Below, piece by piece: positions 1-11,067 of a stretch of 64,000 nucleotides of DNA; position 1 is the first letter of the stretch; every line of letters begins with the position of its first letter. The notes below the pieces were generated by a model that searched no databases, was not told the DNA's origin, and worked only from the letters and a program-made list of their open reading frames with translations. The position numbers and the translations under genes were made by a program. This DNA comes from Erigeron canadensis (Eukaryota; Streptophyta; Magnoliopsida; Asterales; Asteraceae): assembly GCF_010389155.1 (NCBI RefSeq), contig NC_057767.1, positions 868,001 through 932,000 of the forward strand, read 5' to 3'.

Positions 1-445
1 TACCTCTTCCAATGTGGAACAAACTCACATTAGTTAAACACTCTTTCAACTTTTTATTAACATATCTATTAACTTGTAAATTTATGTTAGATTATTTAAA
101 CACATTAAATAATATTTAACATAAAATTTCCAACATCTATGTAAATTTGGTTCAAAGAATTCAAGGTAAAAAGAAAACGGGTCATATGACATAAAAGTGA
201 TCCAAAGTACATCCTAAGTTACAACCTTTTAACTTGTTTTTGTTAAGATCATTATTCCATTAATAGTTTTTGCTATAAGTTAGGATCCTAATAGTATATG
301 AAACTAAAAATGAAAGACAGAAATGGTGTTTCTGGTTTCAACTCAACCTGACTCTTTGACTCTCCCATAAGTCCTCTTTTGACCCTATTTCTAACCCATC
401 CATTTTGTTTTCATTTATATCGTACTATTAACACTCAATCTGCAG

Positions 446-778
446 ATAGAAAACGCACCACTATCAACAAGAAAAATCGTGGTAGAGGTATGCAATATAC
501 TTGCTACACGAGGAGCCCGGCTAGCTGCTGCTGGGATATTGGGCATTTTGAAGAAAACCGGAAGAGACACCATTAGAGACGGAGAGATCCCAAAGACAGT
601 CATTGCAATGGATGGGGGGCTATACGAACACTATACTGAATACAGACATTGTCTCGAGAACACTTTGCATGAATTGGTTGGAGACCAACTTGCAAAAGAC
701 ATTAAACTTATACATTCCAACGATGGGTCTGGCATCGGTGCAGCTCTTCTTGCAGCATCTCATTCCCAGTACCTCTAA
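446..778 (+). CDS. Hexokinase, C-terminal exon (partial)
   Basis: The exon opens after a pyrimidine-rich acceptor ending TGCAG at 441-445 and reads in frame for 110 codons to a TAA at 776-778. The protein contains the runs ATRGARLAAAGILGILKK, AMDGGLYEHY and HSNDGSGIGAALLAA, which are the C-terminal end of the large domain of plant hexokinases (ATP + hexose to hexose 6-phosphate; family members act at mitochondria, in plastids or as glucose sensors). No stop or frameshift is seen. The preceding 445 bases hold no other hexokinase exon, so the rest of the gene (usually about 500 aa in all) either lies beyond the window edge behind a long intron or is missing. Family assignment is secure; whether the gene is complete cannot be judged here. 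Confidence 0.88.
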   Translation: MENAPLSTRKIVVEVCNILATRGARLAAAGILGILKKTGRDTIRDGEIPKTVIAMDGGLYEHYTEYRHCLENTLHELVGDQLAKDIKLIHSNDGSGIGAALLAASHSQYL

Positions 779-3475
779 GGTTTAACATATACAATCTTTT
801 TTGATCGAGAACATACTCCGATCATAGTACATAATGATTGGACACTGTTGTTAAAATTTCCCTAAATATATCTCTTAGTTTAGGTGATATCCATTATGCA
901 AAATGGTCTAATTTATGTTAAAAAGTGTATGAACTTATTTAGGATCCTGGAAGTGGCTTTGCTACTAGTTTTGTTAATTCTTTTTCATTTTGGAGCTCAT
1001 TAAGTTTAATAAAAATTGGGAAATTTGAAATACTTTATTATGCCTTTTTTCTTTATAATTATTGTATAACTTACACACAATATTTAGAGAATAGTTGATC
1101 TCAAAATGTAAAGTTTGTATATGATCAAAGAGTACTCACTGGGACTACAACCGACTTAATATGTTTGTCGCGATTTATGGAAACTATCTCATAATGTAAA
1201 GTTTGTATTAGATCATAGTTATAGTATATTTTATATAGATATAAATATTGTTTTCATATTTACACACAATCATTCATCACCACCTCTTGTTATAATCATC
1301 CATAAACCAAAAAAAAAAACCAAAACAATTTGTATAGTTCGAAGACGTGGAAAAGAAACCACAAATAATATATAGTATTGGCCGTTAATTCCCTCCCACC
1401 AACGACTCGAAAGAAGGTGCGCAAAATAAATTCTGCAATAAAACCAACGAATCGAAAGAAGGTGCGCAAAATAAATTCTGCAATAAAACCAACGAATCGA
1501 AAGAAAGGCGCGCGCGCAAATATACACAGCAAGAAAATAAAAAAAAGCAACGAATTAATCGAAAGAAGGGGAGTTAAGATTCGAGATGGATGCTGTGCAA
1601 ATATGGGAGTTTCCGGTGCATTACACGGACACAATCTGTCATGATTTAGATAAAAATAAGTTCCAAGTGATATGAAAAAGATATAACTTATTAAACCAAA
1701 GTGAAAAAAATAATTCAATGACTAAAATTTTATGTAATGTTCGTAACCCCATATGAAAAGAAAAATGGCCTAAAGTTTGATTTTATGACCATAACATAAT
1801 ATTTTGTACAAAAATAAACAATAACTTCTTTTCCTTTTAATTTATAACGTATTATTGTACATGAGACCTTAAATTACACTCGTAAACAATCTTAAAGGTT
1901 GTAATCAAAGTCTTTAATCTTTATTTTATATATTTATATATATATTAGTAGATTGATTATAATTATAATTTCTATAATCAAAAACTAAATTCATATTTAA
2001 AAAGTGTAAACAATTATAAAAAAAATAAAAAAAATCCTCATTGAACTACTATATCATCTTTAAATATATATAAAAGAGAAACCTTAATTAATAATTGAAA
2101 AAGTATAGACCTTTAGATAAAATTCAACTTTTAATTAGAGTCATTAGATTAAATGATGATGTCATATACCTTATTTAACTTATTTAGATTTAATTTTATT
2201 TTAATAAATTTAGATTATAGTTATTTCTTTATTTAAGTTTGTAGACATTAATAATTAATGTTTTTAATGATATAATTATGAAAACTAATATCTTTATATT
2301 TTACATCATTTTATATCTTTAAAACTAATTTTTAATTCTTTACAATAAAATTTTCTTTTTTTAATGTAATACGTTTTTATTAAATTATATTTTTGTATAG
2401 GATTTTTATCATATAACCTTTTTATTAAATCAGTTCTTAATAAGAATTAAAAAACAAATATTGAGTCCATAGTAAGCTATCACAATTATATATCAGAAAA
2501 ATAATTGTAAGAAAATTGTAATGATATTATGCATAATTTTAACTTAGATTAATGCAACATGTGATATATAGATTGATAATTAAATTGATTAGTAATTTTA
2601 GTGTATAACTAAATTATTTAAGCAAAACGTTAAAACACATGTACAATGACAATGCAGACATATTCGGATGAATGAAAGACATCCAAAGAAACGAAAACCT
2701 TACTTAGCGAGACATCTAATAGATGATGTATTTATTTTTCAACTGTCTGGTCACTGTTAGCCGGAATCTAAACGACCAATAGTGTAACTTTATTTTTTTT
2801 AATGGTTTAATTCTTATTTGGCTAAATATTAGTCAACTTCTTATGATATTACAAAATTTTAACATGTACTTAATTATATATGTTTCCCCGTATTACGTGA
2901 GTAATAATCTAATTTATTAAAAAAAACAATAAATAACATAATTATGACATATTTATGATACCATCACAACGTAATTTAGTCATAGTAATTCATAGTAATT
3001 TAGTCTCGTGACACGAATGTTCAAAAAAAAAAGTAAGTTAAAAGGAGTTCGACTAACCTATACACTGTTTTATTATATTATATATGTATTATTATATATT
3101 ATTTATGGTATATTATAATAATTAAAAAAGGTATATTTTGACAAACCATATAGAGTATAAGTATTAATATTGTCATTGATAAAAGTTGAAATAATTAAAT
3201 ATGATCTAATGGCTCTAAATCAAAGATGAAATCCATCCAAAGGTTGCTATTAATTTAGGAACGAATTTAGCACCTTGTTATATATAGATTGGTAGATGGT
3301 TCAATCATCTGAGCCCATCAAGTTATGCTTGTCGTTCGATAAAGTGTTGATTGTGTATTTTGTCTTCCTAAATATTACTCTACAAATTAGCTAACTATAT
3401 CTATTTCTGGAATGATTCTGTGCATAAAGAGAAGATTTAAAGTAATTCAAGAGCACTTTCCTTGGTTAATATCAG
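779..3475. other. AT-rich intergenic stretch
   Basis: No coding signal is seen on either strand. The stretch is strongly AT-rich, especially 1900-3280, with many homopolymer runs. The only organised feature is the 45-bp tandem repeat near 1.4-1.5 kb, listed separately. Confidence 0.6.
1403..1507. repeat. 45-bp tandem repeat, about 2.3 copies
   Basis: A unit beginning GAAAGAAGGTGCGCAAAATA and ending in ACCAACGAATC recurs at a 45-bp period, with a partial third copy. Because 45 is a multiple of three, one plus-strand frame reads a repeated basic 15-residue peptide, but nothing else supports this as a gene. Confidence 0.8.
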
Positions 3476-3837
3476 GTTGTGGAGAATGGGATATCCTTTA
3501 TGATATCGTTGGATGGACAAAAGACAGGATTTTATGCTGATCATCGTGAAAACCGTCAAATCTTATCTACTAGATGCTCAAAGAGTACTTGACATGTGCT
3601 GCTATACTGGTGGCTTTGCCTTAATTGCAGCTCGTGGTCATGCTTTGGATGTCTCTCGTAATTACTGATTTACTGTTTCTGTATTTTTCATGATGATATC
3701 GTTCTACCAAGTAAATTATTATCCTATCGATGTGTGTTTTATTCTCATCCAATGTTGTTTGTAAAAGAGGCATTGATTCATCAGCCTCCTGCTTTGTAAC
3801 TAGCTAACAAGCGAGGATATCATTTTTGAAACAAGAT

Positions 3838-4315
3838 GCGACTTGCTTTTACGAAGAATGCTGTTACAAGAAATGAAGTATGAAACTTAGTCATATTAGA
3901 TCCCCTTAAGCTATCAACCTACAGTTATAGGTCTAGAGACAACTTCTTGTCATTATTCAACAGGTCTAGAGACAACTTTTTGTCATTATTCAACAGATAA
4001 TATTTATTATTAATTTTAGACTCTTATTATATAAAAATATAACATACAATATTTATTAACCACTAGAGTGCAGGCCGTGCGATGCATGGCCAGATAAAAC
4101 TAAATATATGATGCACGTTTTTGAGATTCCATTTTACATCGAGAAGTACTTCAACGTCACACATATATATAGTAATAATAATAATAATTGTGGCGTTTAG
4201 AAACAAGATGCGACTTGCTTTTACGAAGAATGCTGCTTCAAGAAATGAAGTATGAGACTTAGTCATATTAGATCCCCCTAAACTATCAACCTACGGTTAT
4301 AGGTCTAGAGACAAC
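3838..4315 (+). repeat. Direct repeat of a methyltransferase exon (two copies)
   Basis: About 110 bp at 3830-3945 recurs at 4201-4315 with roughly 90 percent identity by eye, including GCGACTTGCTTTTACGAAGA and the tail GGTCTAGAGACAAC. The spacing is about 370 bp. A short internal piece, GGTCTAGAGACAAC plus TTGTCATTATTCAACAG, is also doubled at 3930-4000. Confidence 0.8.
4063..4200 (-). mobile_element. Small Helitron-like element (3' end well formed, 5' end tentative)
   Basis: On the minus strand the sequence ends GGCCATGC-atc-GCACGGCC (an eight-pair stem with one G/A mismatch), then a short spacer and CTAG followed by T. This is the Helitron 3' signature (subterminal hairpin, CTRR end, insertion before T). 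A possible 5' TC start (TCTAAACGCC on the minus strand) lies about 138 bp away, directly against the second copy of the methyltransferase exon. The 3' end is seen; the 5' end is inference. Confidence 0.55.
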
Positions 4316-4320
4316 GTCAC

Positions 4321-4322
4321 AC

Positions 4323-4355
<33 letters not shown>

Positions 4356-4406
4356 GCTTTCTCTCTCTCTGAATTGCAGCCGTCAGTCGGATAGTTTTTA
4401 GTTATT

Positions 4407-4442
<36 letters not shown>

Positions 4443-4944
4443 TTTAATGAATTTCAGTTAGGCCCCAAACACAATGATAATAATAATACTCTCAACATCT
4501 CAATTGTTGTTGTGGTTAGATTAGAGGTATATATAGTAACTACTACTACTACTACCGCCCCCGCCCCCGCCGCCGCCCCCCGCCCCCGCCGCCGCCCCCC
4601 GCTACCGCTAGTGGAGAGTGTTGTTGTTCCTCTGGAGTCTCTAGAGCCGGTATTTGAAATCAGTAGGAGCCAGTTGAGATTGAGGATAAGTCATTGGTGG
4701 ACTTTGCCATGACTGAGTCGGTTGTGTCTGACTGTATTCCTATCTGTTTTTATTGAAATCTTAGCTTGTTCATGGAGAAATGAAGACTTGGGAAACTTCT
4801 ATTTTGAGGTTTAAGTTTGTTCTTGGAACTGAAGGCTTGGAGGATTTCGCTTATCTGAAGATTACTGGAGTTACTGGATGACGGGAATGTTGTTTGCTTG
4901 AATGGCGCGTTGAAGTTTTTTCGCAAGGCCTTCAAGTGGGAGAT
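4321..4944 (+). other. Low-complexity DNA and a possible Copia internal remnant
   Basis: Contains (TTA)n runs at 4325-4440, a C-rich CCGCCC/CCGCCG tract at 4556-4605, and sequence leading to AAGTGGGAGAT just before the LTR at 4945. That purine run has the form of the polypurine tract that precedes the 3' LTR of Ty1/Copia elements. No Copia protein motif is readable, so only the 3' tail of an element seems to remain. Confidence 0.45.
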
Positions 4945-5235
4945 TGTTGGGTTTGAAGGCTTGCTGGCCAGTAGGCCCGTCTATTAAGGAGGCCTGTTTA
5001 GGTTTTCCTTGGGGACCAAGTTATTAACCCTAATTTGTCATCTATATATATCCTTCATATGTAATTGTAATCAATGGTTCAAAGCATCAATAAAAATTCC
5101 TAGTTTGCAGCCTGTGGATTAGGCCCCCCACTGGGGCCGAACCACATTAAATCTCATGCGTAGTTTATCTATATTTTCTGTTTTATCTTCTAGTTTAATT
5201 GCTTCCGCTGTGCTTAGCTAAGGTTGTTCCTAACA
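4945..5235 (+). mobile_element. Ty1/Copia-type 3' LTR
   Basis: The 291-bp segment starts TGTTGGG and ends CCTAACA, the short inverted termini of a Copia LTR, and is preceded by the purine run AAGTGGGAGAT. It contains GATTAGGCCCCCCACTGGGG near 5120-5140. Flanking 5-mers (GAGAT and TCCCT) do not match, as expected if this is the 3' LTR of a truncated element rather than a clean solo LTR. A related, diverged copy lies inverted at about 9219-9516. Confidence 0.65.
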
Positions 5236-5873
5236 TCCCTTTCCTTGCATTGTACTTATGGTTAACAAGGAATTCAAAGTTTTTCAATTTCTATAAAGTT
5301 TCGGCATAAGTTAGCCAATGCGAAGTATTGAGATGTGCAAGTAACTTTAGCATTGAATTTTTAATGCAGCAAGCCTAAAAATTTATGCATGTCAATTTGA
5401 GTTGTAATTTATTGTTTATATGTTAAGCCAATGAGATAGAAAACTATAGTTTTTAAAGAAATTGGGTCTGGCAGGTTAAATTCACTTTTTGACATAACCA
5501 AAGGGATTACATTGTTGTAAATTAACATCTTGAGCTCGAATCATTTTTTATGACCTGATTAGACAAAAAATAGTTGGATGGTCTAGAAAGAACTAATGAA
5601 TGAAGATGTAGGTAAGGCATTATGCATGTCAATTTGAGTTGTAATCTATTGTTTATATGTTAAGCCGATGAGATAGAAAACTTGTGTTTAAGATAAAAGC
5701 ATTATACGACTAAAACAAACTGTTGATAGTGTTTGTGCCCCGTCTCAACACTACCATTTCAAGTTGACCCTGCTCGTGTCAATTTGAAGTTAAGGTGACC
5801 CATTTCAACCCAAACCATTTCAACTTTTACATAACAAGCCATCGTTCCCCAGTTTTCTTCTAACTTTCTGCAG
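5236..5873. other. Intergenic, with an internal direct repeat
   Basis: No gene is seen. Text around 5383-5450 (ATGCATGTCAATTTGAGTTG through GAGATAGAAAACT) recurs at 5620-5682 with few changes, a direct repeat of about 65 bp. The rest is unremarkable AT-rich sequence leading into the pyrophosphatase pseudogene. Confidence 0.5.
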
Positions 5874-7690
5874 TCCTGTGCAAGATGTTACTGATTCCTG
5901 CAGGACTGGAGCTGCAACAAATGTTATCTTTGGCCTCGCATTGGGATACAAATCTGTCATCATTCCCATTTTTTCCATAGCTATCGGCATCTTTGTTAGT
6001 TTCAGCTTTGCTGCCATGCATGGGATTGCAGTGCTGCTCTTGGAATGCTGAGCACCATTGCCACTGGATTGGCTATAGATGCTTATGGTCCCATCAGTGA
6101 CAATAATGGCGACATTGCTGAGATGGCAGGCATGAGTCACAGAATTTGTGAGAGGACTGACGCCCTTGATGCTGCTGGGAACACCACTGCCGCCATTGGA
6201 AAGGTGATTGGTTATCTTCTATAAACTTTATTTCTATAACGAAACTTCTTTTGTGCTAATGATATGTATATATGATCTTATAGGGATCTGCTATTGGGTC
6301 TGCTGCATTGGTCTCGTTGGCACTATTTGAAGCTTTTGTCAGCTGCGCAGGAATTCAAACGGTTGATGTTTTGACACGGAAGGTCTTCATAAGTTTGATT
6401 GTGGGCGCCATGCTTCCATATTGGTTTTCAGCCATGACCATGAAGAGTGTGGGTAGTGCAGCTTTGAAAATGGTGGAGGAAGTCCGTAGGCAGTTCAAGA
6501 CCATCCCGGGCCTCATGGAGGGTTTTGCGAAACCAGATTACACAACGTGTGTGAAGATCTCGATTGATGCATCTATCAAGGAGATGATTCCCCTGGTGCC
6601 CTTGTTATGTTAACTCCTCTAATTGTTGGGACATTTTTTGGAGTCGAAACACTTTCAGGAGTCCTTGCCGGTGCCTTAGTCTCTGGAGTCCAGGTAATTA
6701 TTATATCTTTGCTAAAAATGTTGTGTCATTAAGATTGATGGTTGCTGACAACTTATGAATTATGATATTGCTGGTATACAGGTGGCGATATCTGCCTCGA
6801 ATACTGGTGGTGCATGGGACAATGCCAAGAAGTTTATTGAGGTAATTATCCGTTTTGTCTTTGCCATGGTGGTCAAACTGGATGGATAATTGGTCAAATG
6901 GTTTCAAGTCAAATGGATAAACTTTATATGGATTGGGACTGGTTGTGTGTCCCAACTTGCATGTTCCTTCCCAAAGAGTTGATTGTTTTTACAGTTATGT
7001 AGATTAAGCCATGGTTATTACTTGATGCGGGAAAATGGGCAGGTTGGGTAATGGGTTAAATCAGTTTATTTTTTGTATAGATTTGAATGGGTCGGATCAA
7101 ACCCTTTTTGCCCAAAATATTAGATTTTCTAGAAATTAATAGTTGGTCAACAGAGATCATTCTTGTTTCCATATTTATCTAAGTTGTTGAATAGAATGAT
7201 ATATGGAGAATTTTTATTTTTGTGTTATCGAGGTTTAGGGCTTTTGGTTGACTTTATCACAGGCTACTGTCACACAAACTTGAACCGGTTAAGCCTCCCC
7301 TAAAGGAAGACTAGCCATGGTCGCTCCTGGGTTGTCTTAACCCGTTTTTTTTCAAGGTATTTTTAATGCCACTTGTTCAACTCATCGATGTAAAACTGAA
7401 CCCGAATCAACCTACCTATTAATAAGTAAACAAATCAAGGTTATCAACTCAAGTTTTCAGATTTGGACATGGTTATTTCTCATGTTATATGCTGCTAAGT
7501 AGGATTTTGACCGTTTTCAATTGTCCATCAGGCTGGTGCATCAGAACACGCAAGAACCCTTGGACCAAAAGGATCTGAACCACACAAGGCTGCTGTGATT
7601 GGTGACACTTTTTGGGACCCACTCAAGGACACCTCAGGTCCATCACTCTGCATTCTCATCAAGCTCATGGCCGTTTCACTAATAAGGAAA
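5874..7690 (+). pseudogene. Vacuolar-type H+-pumping pyrophosphatase pseudogene, partial
   Basis: Four exon remnants match the second half of type I plant V-PPases (vacuolar membrane proton pumps driven by pyrophosphate). Exon 5874-6203 reads [17 protein letters not shown], then loses frame at about 6030 and resumes as [13 protein letters not shown] and [10 protein letters not shown]. Exon 6294-6693 reads [16 protein letters not shown] and [17 protein letters not shown], then loses a C near 6590 (IKEMIP runs out of frame) before [17 protein letters not shown]. Exon 6782-6841 reads [17 protein letters not shown]. The last exon starts at 7532 ([13 protein letters not shown]) and decays after [13 protein letters not shown]. 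The conserved GD-x-x-GDP motif is changed to GDTFWDP. Introns are kept, so this is a duplicated, not retrotransposed, copy. The N-terminal half is absent. Frameshifts plus motif loss make function very unlikely. Confidence 0.92.
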
Positions 7691-9000
7691 CTCTATAGAG
7701 AATTTGTTTTCTCCGTTTCACTATATGTTACCTTTAGCGTAGAACAACGCCTTTCACACTCCAAGGAAAAAAAGGGACACATAACCCGTACAAACTAAAA
7801 GCTCAGCAGTCCGACCATGGCTTTTCCTATCAACTAGTTGTAGAGTCTTCTTACCCTTGTTCCGTACTTAAAAGGAAAATTTTACTTACACAGAAACAAT
7901 GCATAATAGGTGCTGAATATCATATCCAATACAGAAATGAAAGGAATAATAGGTGCTGAATATCATATCATATCCAATACAAAAATGAAAGGAATAATAG
8001 GTGCTGAATATCATATCCAATACAGAAATGAAAGGTAGCTTTAATTATTAACCTGTGACGCGACAACATCCACAGTTTTGGGGAACCCTTTGAACGATCC
8101 ATAATTTATGGACCTGAAAGTGAGGTTATCCAAAATAGCAATTTGCACCCATTTACTTATCGGTCCATGCAACTGTATCTGGCACCAGGTATTCAAAAGG
8201 GCGTCATTAGCATATGTACTCTAAAGAAAACAACACATCATGGTAAAGATAGAATAACAGTAATGACCTCAATACGTCAAATTTTATAAGGGCCATACCT
8301 AAGAAATACGAATTGACCATGATAGTCCTAAATATCATTAGCTTAAGTAATGCTTCACCTCGTATAAAATAAACACAGATAAAACTCTCCACTGACTTAT
8401 ATCAGCATTTAGAACATCAAAAAAAAAAAAAAACAAATGATAACTTGATGAGTAACATTAAGCAAAACGTCAAACACCACGCCTGCACCCATTTCTAACT
8501 ACGCAAAAACCGTTGATATTACAAAAACAAAATTCTAAATGCTATCATAACCAAAATCAAAGTTATAACATCTCATAGTATTTCTTATTATCCGGCCCTG
8601 CTTTTTGGCCACTTCTTCCAAACATCTTTTTTGTTCTTCAATTATTATCTATATAAACAATGAAATTGATCCAAATATTTAAAAATTTAGAAATTGAAAT
8701 ATGTTTCAAAAAGTCAAAAGCAGGCTTATGTTACAGAACATCTATAAGTTACATTGACGGAATCAGTTGATCGTCACTTCACATACCAAAATCAGTAAAT
8801 CGCTGGCATAGAATATGTCCAAATTCAGCATACTCTTATCCTTGAAATAGTCATGAATGATTAAATTAAAAATCAAACCCAAACTTTGCGACACATTAAA
8901 ATTTTCCCTTACCTTCCCCTTCCAAGAAGCCAAAGCTTTGAAGTAGATGTCGTACTGGTAAGTATTTACTATTTAGTAGTGTCTTTGATTTCATACAGAT
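7691..9000. other. Gene-poor stretch after the pyrophosphatase pseudogene
   Basis: Apart from the tandem repeat at 7905-8036, nothing can be supported. A minus-strand stretch around 8060-8215 can be read as a diverged open segment ending before a plausible splice site, but its family could not be recognised. Confidence 0.45.
7905..8036. repeat. Tandem repeat, about 45 bp x 3
   Basis: Three units of AATAGGTGCTGAATATCATA followed by TCCAATACAGAAATGAAAGG. The second unit has an extra internal TCATA. The copies are nearly identical, suggesting recent expansion. Confidence 0.85.
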
Positions 9001-9009
9001 GAAGAATTA

Positions 9010-9168
9010 GAATGCTTTAATTAAAATAAATTAGGTTTAGGTTTGGGAGTACCTTCATTTGGGAGATGAGACGATTCTTCCAAAGAATTGCAAGTTAAAT
9101 TTTATCATGTATGTGATTAAAGTCCAAAGTGGTGTGATAATTTAAGACCCATTCATTACCATTGAAAA
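9010..9168 (-). repeat. Shared 155-bp segment, copy 1 (possible exon of an unknown gene)
   Basis: On the minus strand this reads EWVLNYHTTLDFN before a frameshift. A second, better preserved copy lies at 16195-16350 in the same orientation. The peptide is not recognised. Conservation of a reading frame in the better copy suggests that it derives from a coding exon, but this is inference. Confidence 0.5.
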
Positions 9169-9218
9169 CACAGGCTCTGTGAGAGTAAATGAATATAAGG
9201 GAATTCTCTATTGCTGCC

Positions 9219-9516
9219 GTTAGGAACAGCCTTGGCCTTAGCACAGCGGTAACAATTAAACAAGAAGATAAAACAGAGATTAAATAGATAAACGACACAA
9301 GAAATTAACGTGGTTCGGCCCCGGTGGGGGGCCTAATCCACTGGCTGCAACTAGGTTATTTTATTATGCTATGAATCATCTAAATTACAATTACAATTGA
9401 TGGGTATATATAGGAGGACAGCTAGGATCTCTTGCTTGTTGAACAAGGAAACCAATTTGGGCTTTCTAATCAATAGACAAAACTAGCAGGCCCATAAGGC
9501 TTTCACAAACCCAACC
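9219..9516 (-). mobile_element. Copia-type LTR, diverged copy in inverse orientation
   Basis: The minus strand reads TTGGGTTTGTGAAAGCC through GCAGCCAGTGGATTAGGCCC to GGCTGTTCCTAAC, matching the LTR at 4945-5235 along its length, with the same TATA-like ATATATACCCATC stretch inside. Its ends are less clean (no exact TG...CA), so coordinates are approximate. It is probably a decayed solo or truncated LTR. Confidence 0.6.
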
Positions 9517-9911
9517 ACTGCAACCCAAATCGACTTTGAGCGATGCATGATTGAATGGGATAGGTGGATATTTTGACTCATGCAATTTTGAATGGGTCAC
9601 ATCAGGCTATGTACTATTTCTAACAAAGTAAGCAGTGAAACTTGCTTAAAGCGTAATACCTCCTAAATCAATTTGTTCATAAGTAGATTGGTTTTGTGAT
9701 ATTCTAACTTTCGTAACATATTTTGCACAGAAGTGTTGGTGTTAAACTGATGTGACTTGTTTCAAACTATGCAAGAAAATTGCCCCTTTCAATCCATTAC
9801 CCAATCTACATACTTTGCCACCTCAAATGAATGGAGTACACTTGAACAGATTAGGGATCAAACTCTTCCGATCAATAATATATATGAAAGGTTTGGTCGA
9901 GTTCATTCTTA

Positions 9912-11067
9912 GAGAGAAGTACCTTGTAAGATCATAATCCTTTCCAAATATAATATTATCACGGATAATGCCAGAGAGAATCCAGGGAATCTACAGATCC
10001 AAGCAAAGATAACTAATAAGTTATAAATCTATGACTCAAATAAAGTATGCGCTCATCATATTAGTGAAGTTATTATCAAACCTGCAGAACATATGCCGTA
10101 GACCCACTTGAATATATAGAACCCTTCATAAGCTTCATTTTTCCAAGGATAGAATCAGTAAGGATGATCTACCAAACCAGCCTGAAAACATGCATTTCAA
10201 ATTGTAAAGCCGACAATTAACACAATCTTGAACAGTAGTAAGAATCTATGAGCTCTTGTATAGAGTGGTATCTGTGTATCATGGCTTCTTCCCTTAATAT
10301 AGAACCTTAAAGATGTACCAAATATCCTCCATTTACAAGAAGCATGAAAAATATTTATATCACATGTGTCCTTTTAAGAGTACGTATGATTAAATAACCA
10401 AATGGTGATCGATAGTAGGTGTCAATTTCGACCCGTTCTTGGGAACGGGTTGATTTGGGCTATAAATTATGTCAAATAGGTGAACTAAAAAAAATGAGAA
10501 GTGATATTAATACCACTTATTTTGATAAATTTATCACAGCTGTGCAATACTGGTTTATACAGTCAGTTGTTAAACTTGTACGTTGTGGTACATCCATCAA
10601 AAGTCGTGCACTTCCCAAGAAAAATAGAATCTGAATTTAGAAAAGGACAAACGGGTTAAAAGACACCCTTTTTTAATGCATACAACCTTGTAGATCAATG
10701 GTCAGATATTGAGATCATTGTTGTTTATTATTCTAATAATATACTTTTCATGTGTGTATGTGCATATATATATATACAAATTTTAAAATGGACAAACATG
10801 TGCTTGATTAATGGTCAATCCAGCCAAAAAAAACACCATGTGTTATCAACCCACCGACCCTCTCATTTTCCAGCTCAAGATATAGTAATTTAAACGACCA
10901 AACGAAGTGGTAGAGTCCCAAGAACAAAATTGACCTCTCCAATAACAGCAACCAAAGAACCCTTTGGAATTGCAAGATTCACATGATTCAGAATCGGCTC
11001 CTTGACTTACTGGTCACTGTTTGATGATGCACAACAGCATCTTTCATGAAACTATCCATTTCTTCGC
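9912..11067 (-). pseudogene. ABCC-type (MRP) transporter pseudogene, NBD exons
   Basis: Three minus-strand exon remnants lie in the right order. 10935-11067 reads KEPILNHVNLAIPKGSLVAV and IGE up to a GT donor, the segment before the Walker A loop in plant ABCC half-sites; a stop interrupts its start. 10082-10181 holds a damaged Walker A region (a frameshift, and Arg where the essential Lys is expected) followed by KMKLMKGSIYSSGSTAYVLQ. 9912-9990 reads IPWILSGIIRDNIIFGKDYD, the Q-loop segment that follows. The rest of the protein (about 1,400 aa in the family) is missing. A second set of ABCC debris lies at 14128-14592. The closest resemblance from memory is to ABCC13-like proteins, but that is not verifiable here. 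Confidence 0.82.

Larger units (their letters stand above)
3476..4320 (+). pseudogene. RlmI-type rRNA methyltransferase pseudogene with a duplicated exon
   Basis: The first exon (3476-3657, after TATCAG and before GTAATT) encodes ISLDGQKTGFYADHRENRQ and, after a frameshift, RVLDMCCYTGGFALIAARG. These match the conserved core and SAM-binding motif of the class I methyltransferases related to bacterial RlmI (23S rRNA m5C). A second exon near 3812-3945 gives ISFLKQDAT, then after an extra base KNAVTRNEV, a stop where Trp is expected, and NLVILDP. The same segment recurs at 4203-4315, reading DLVILDPPKLS, closer to the family consensus but with the same Trp-to-stop change. The shared stop suggests that the gene was already dead when the exon was duplicated. 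A Helitron-like 3' end lies between the copies. Family is clear from the motifs; the exact substrate is unknown. Confidence 0.8.

Noticed and set aside
1296..1718. Minus-strand 140-codon frame with repeated FFRFVGFIAEFILRT-like text
   Set aside because: The repetition comes from the 45-bp tandem repeat; no homology, start context or splice partners.
5820..6140. Minus-strand 106-codon frame
   Set aside because: It is antisense to the pyrophosphatase pseudogene exon, whose plus-strand protein is clearly recognisable.
4945..9516. The two LTRs as the ends of one retrotransposon enclosing the pyrophosphatase pseudogene
   Set aside because: They are in opposite orientation and the enclosed sequence has no Copia genes, so they are separate remnants.
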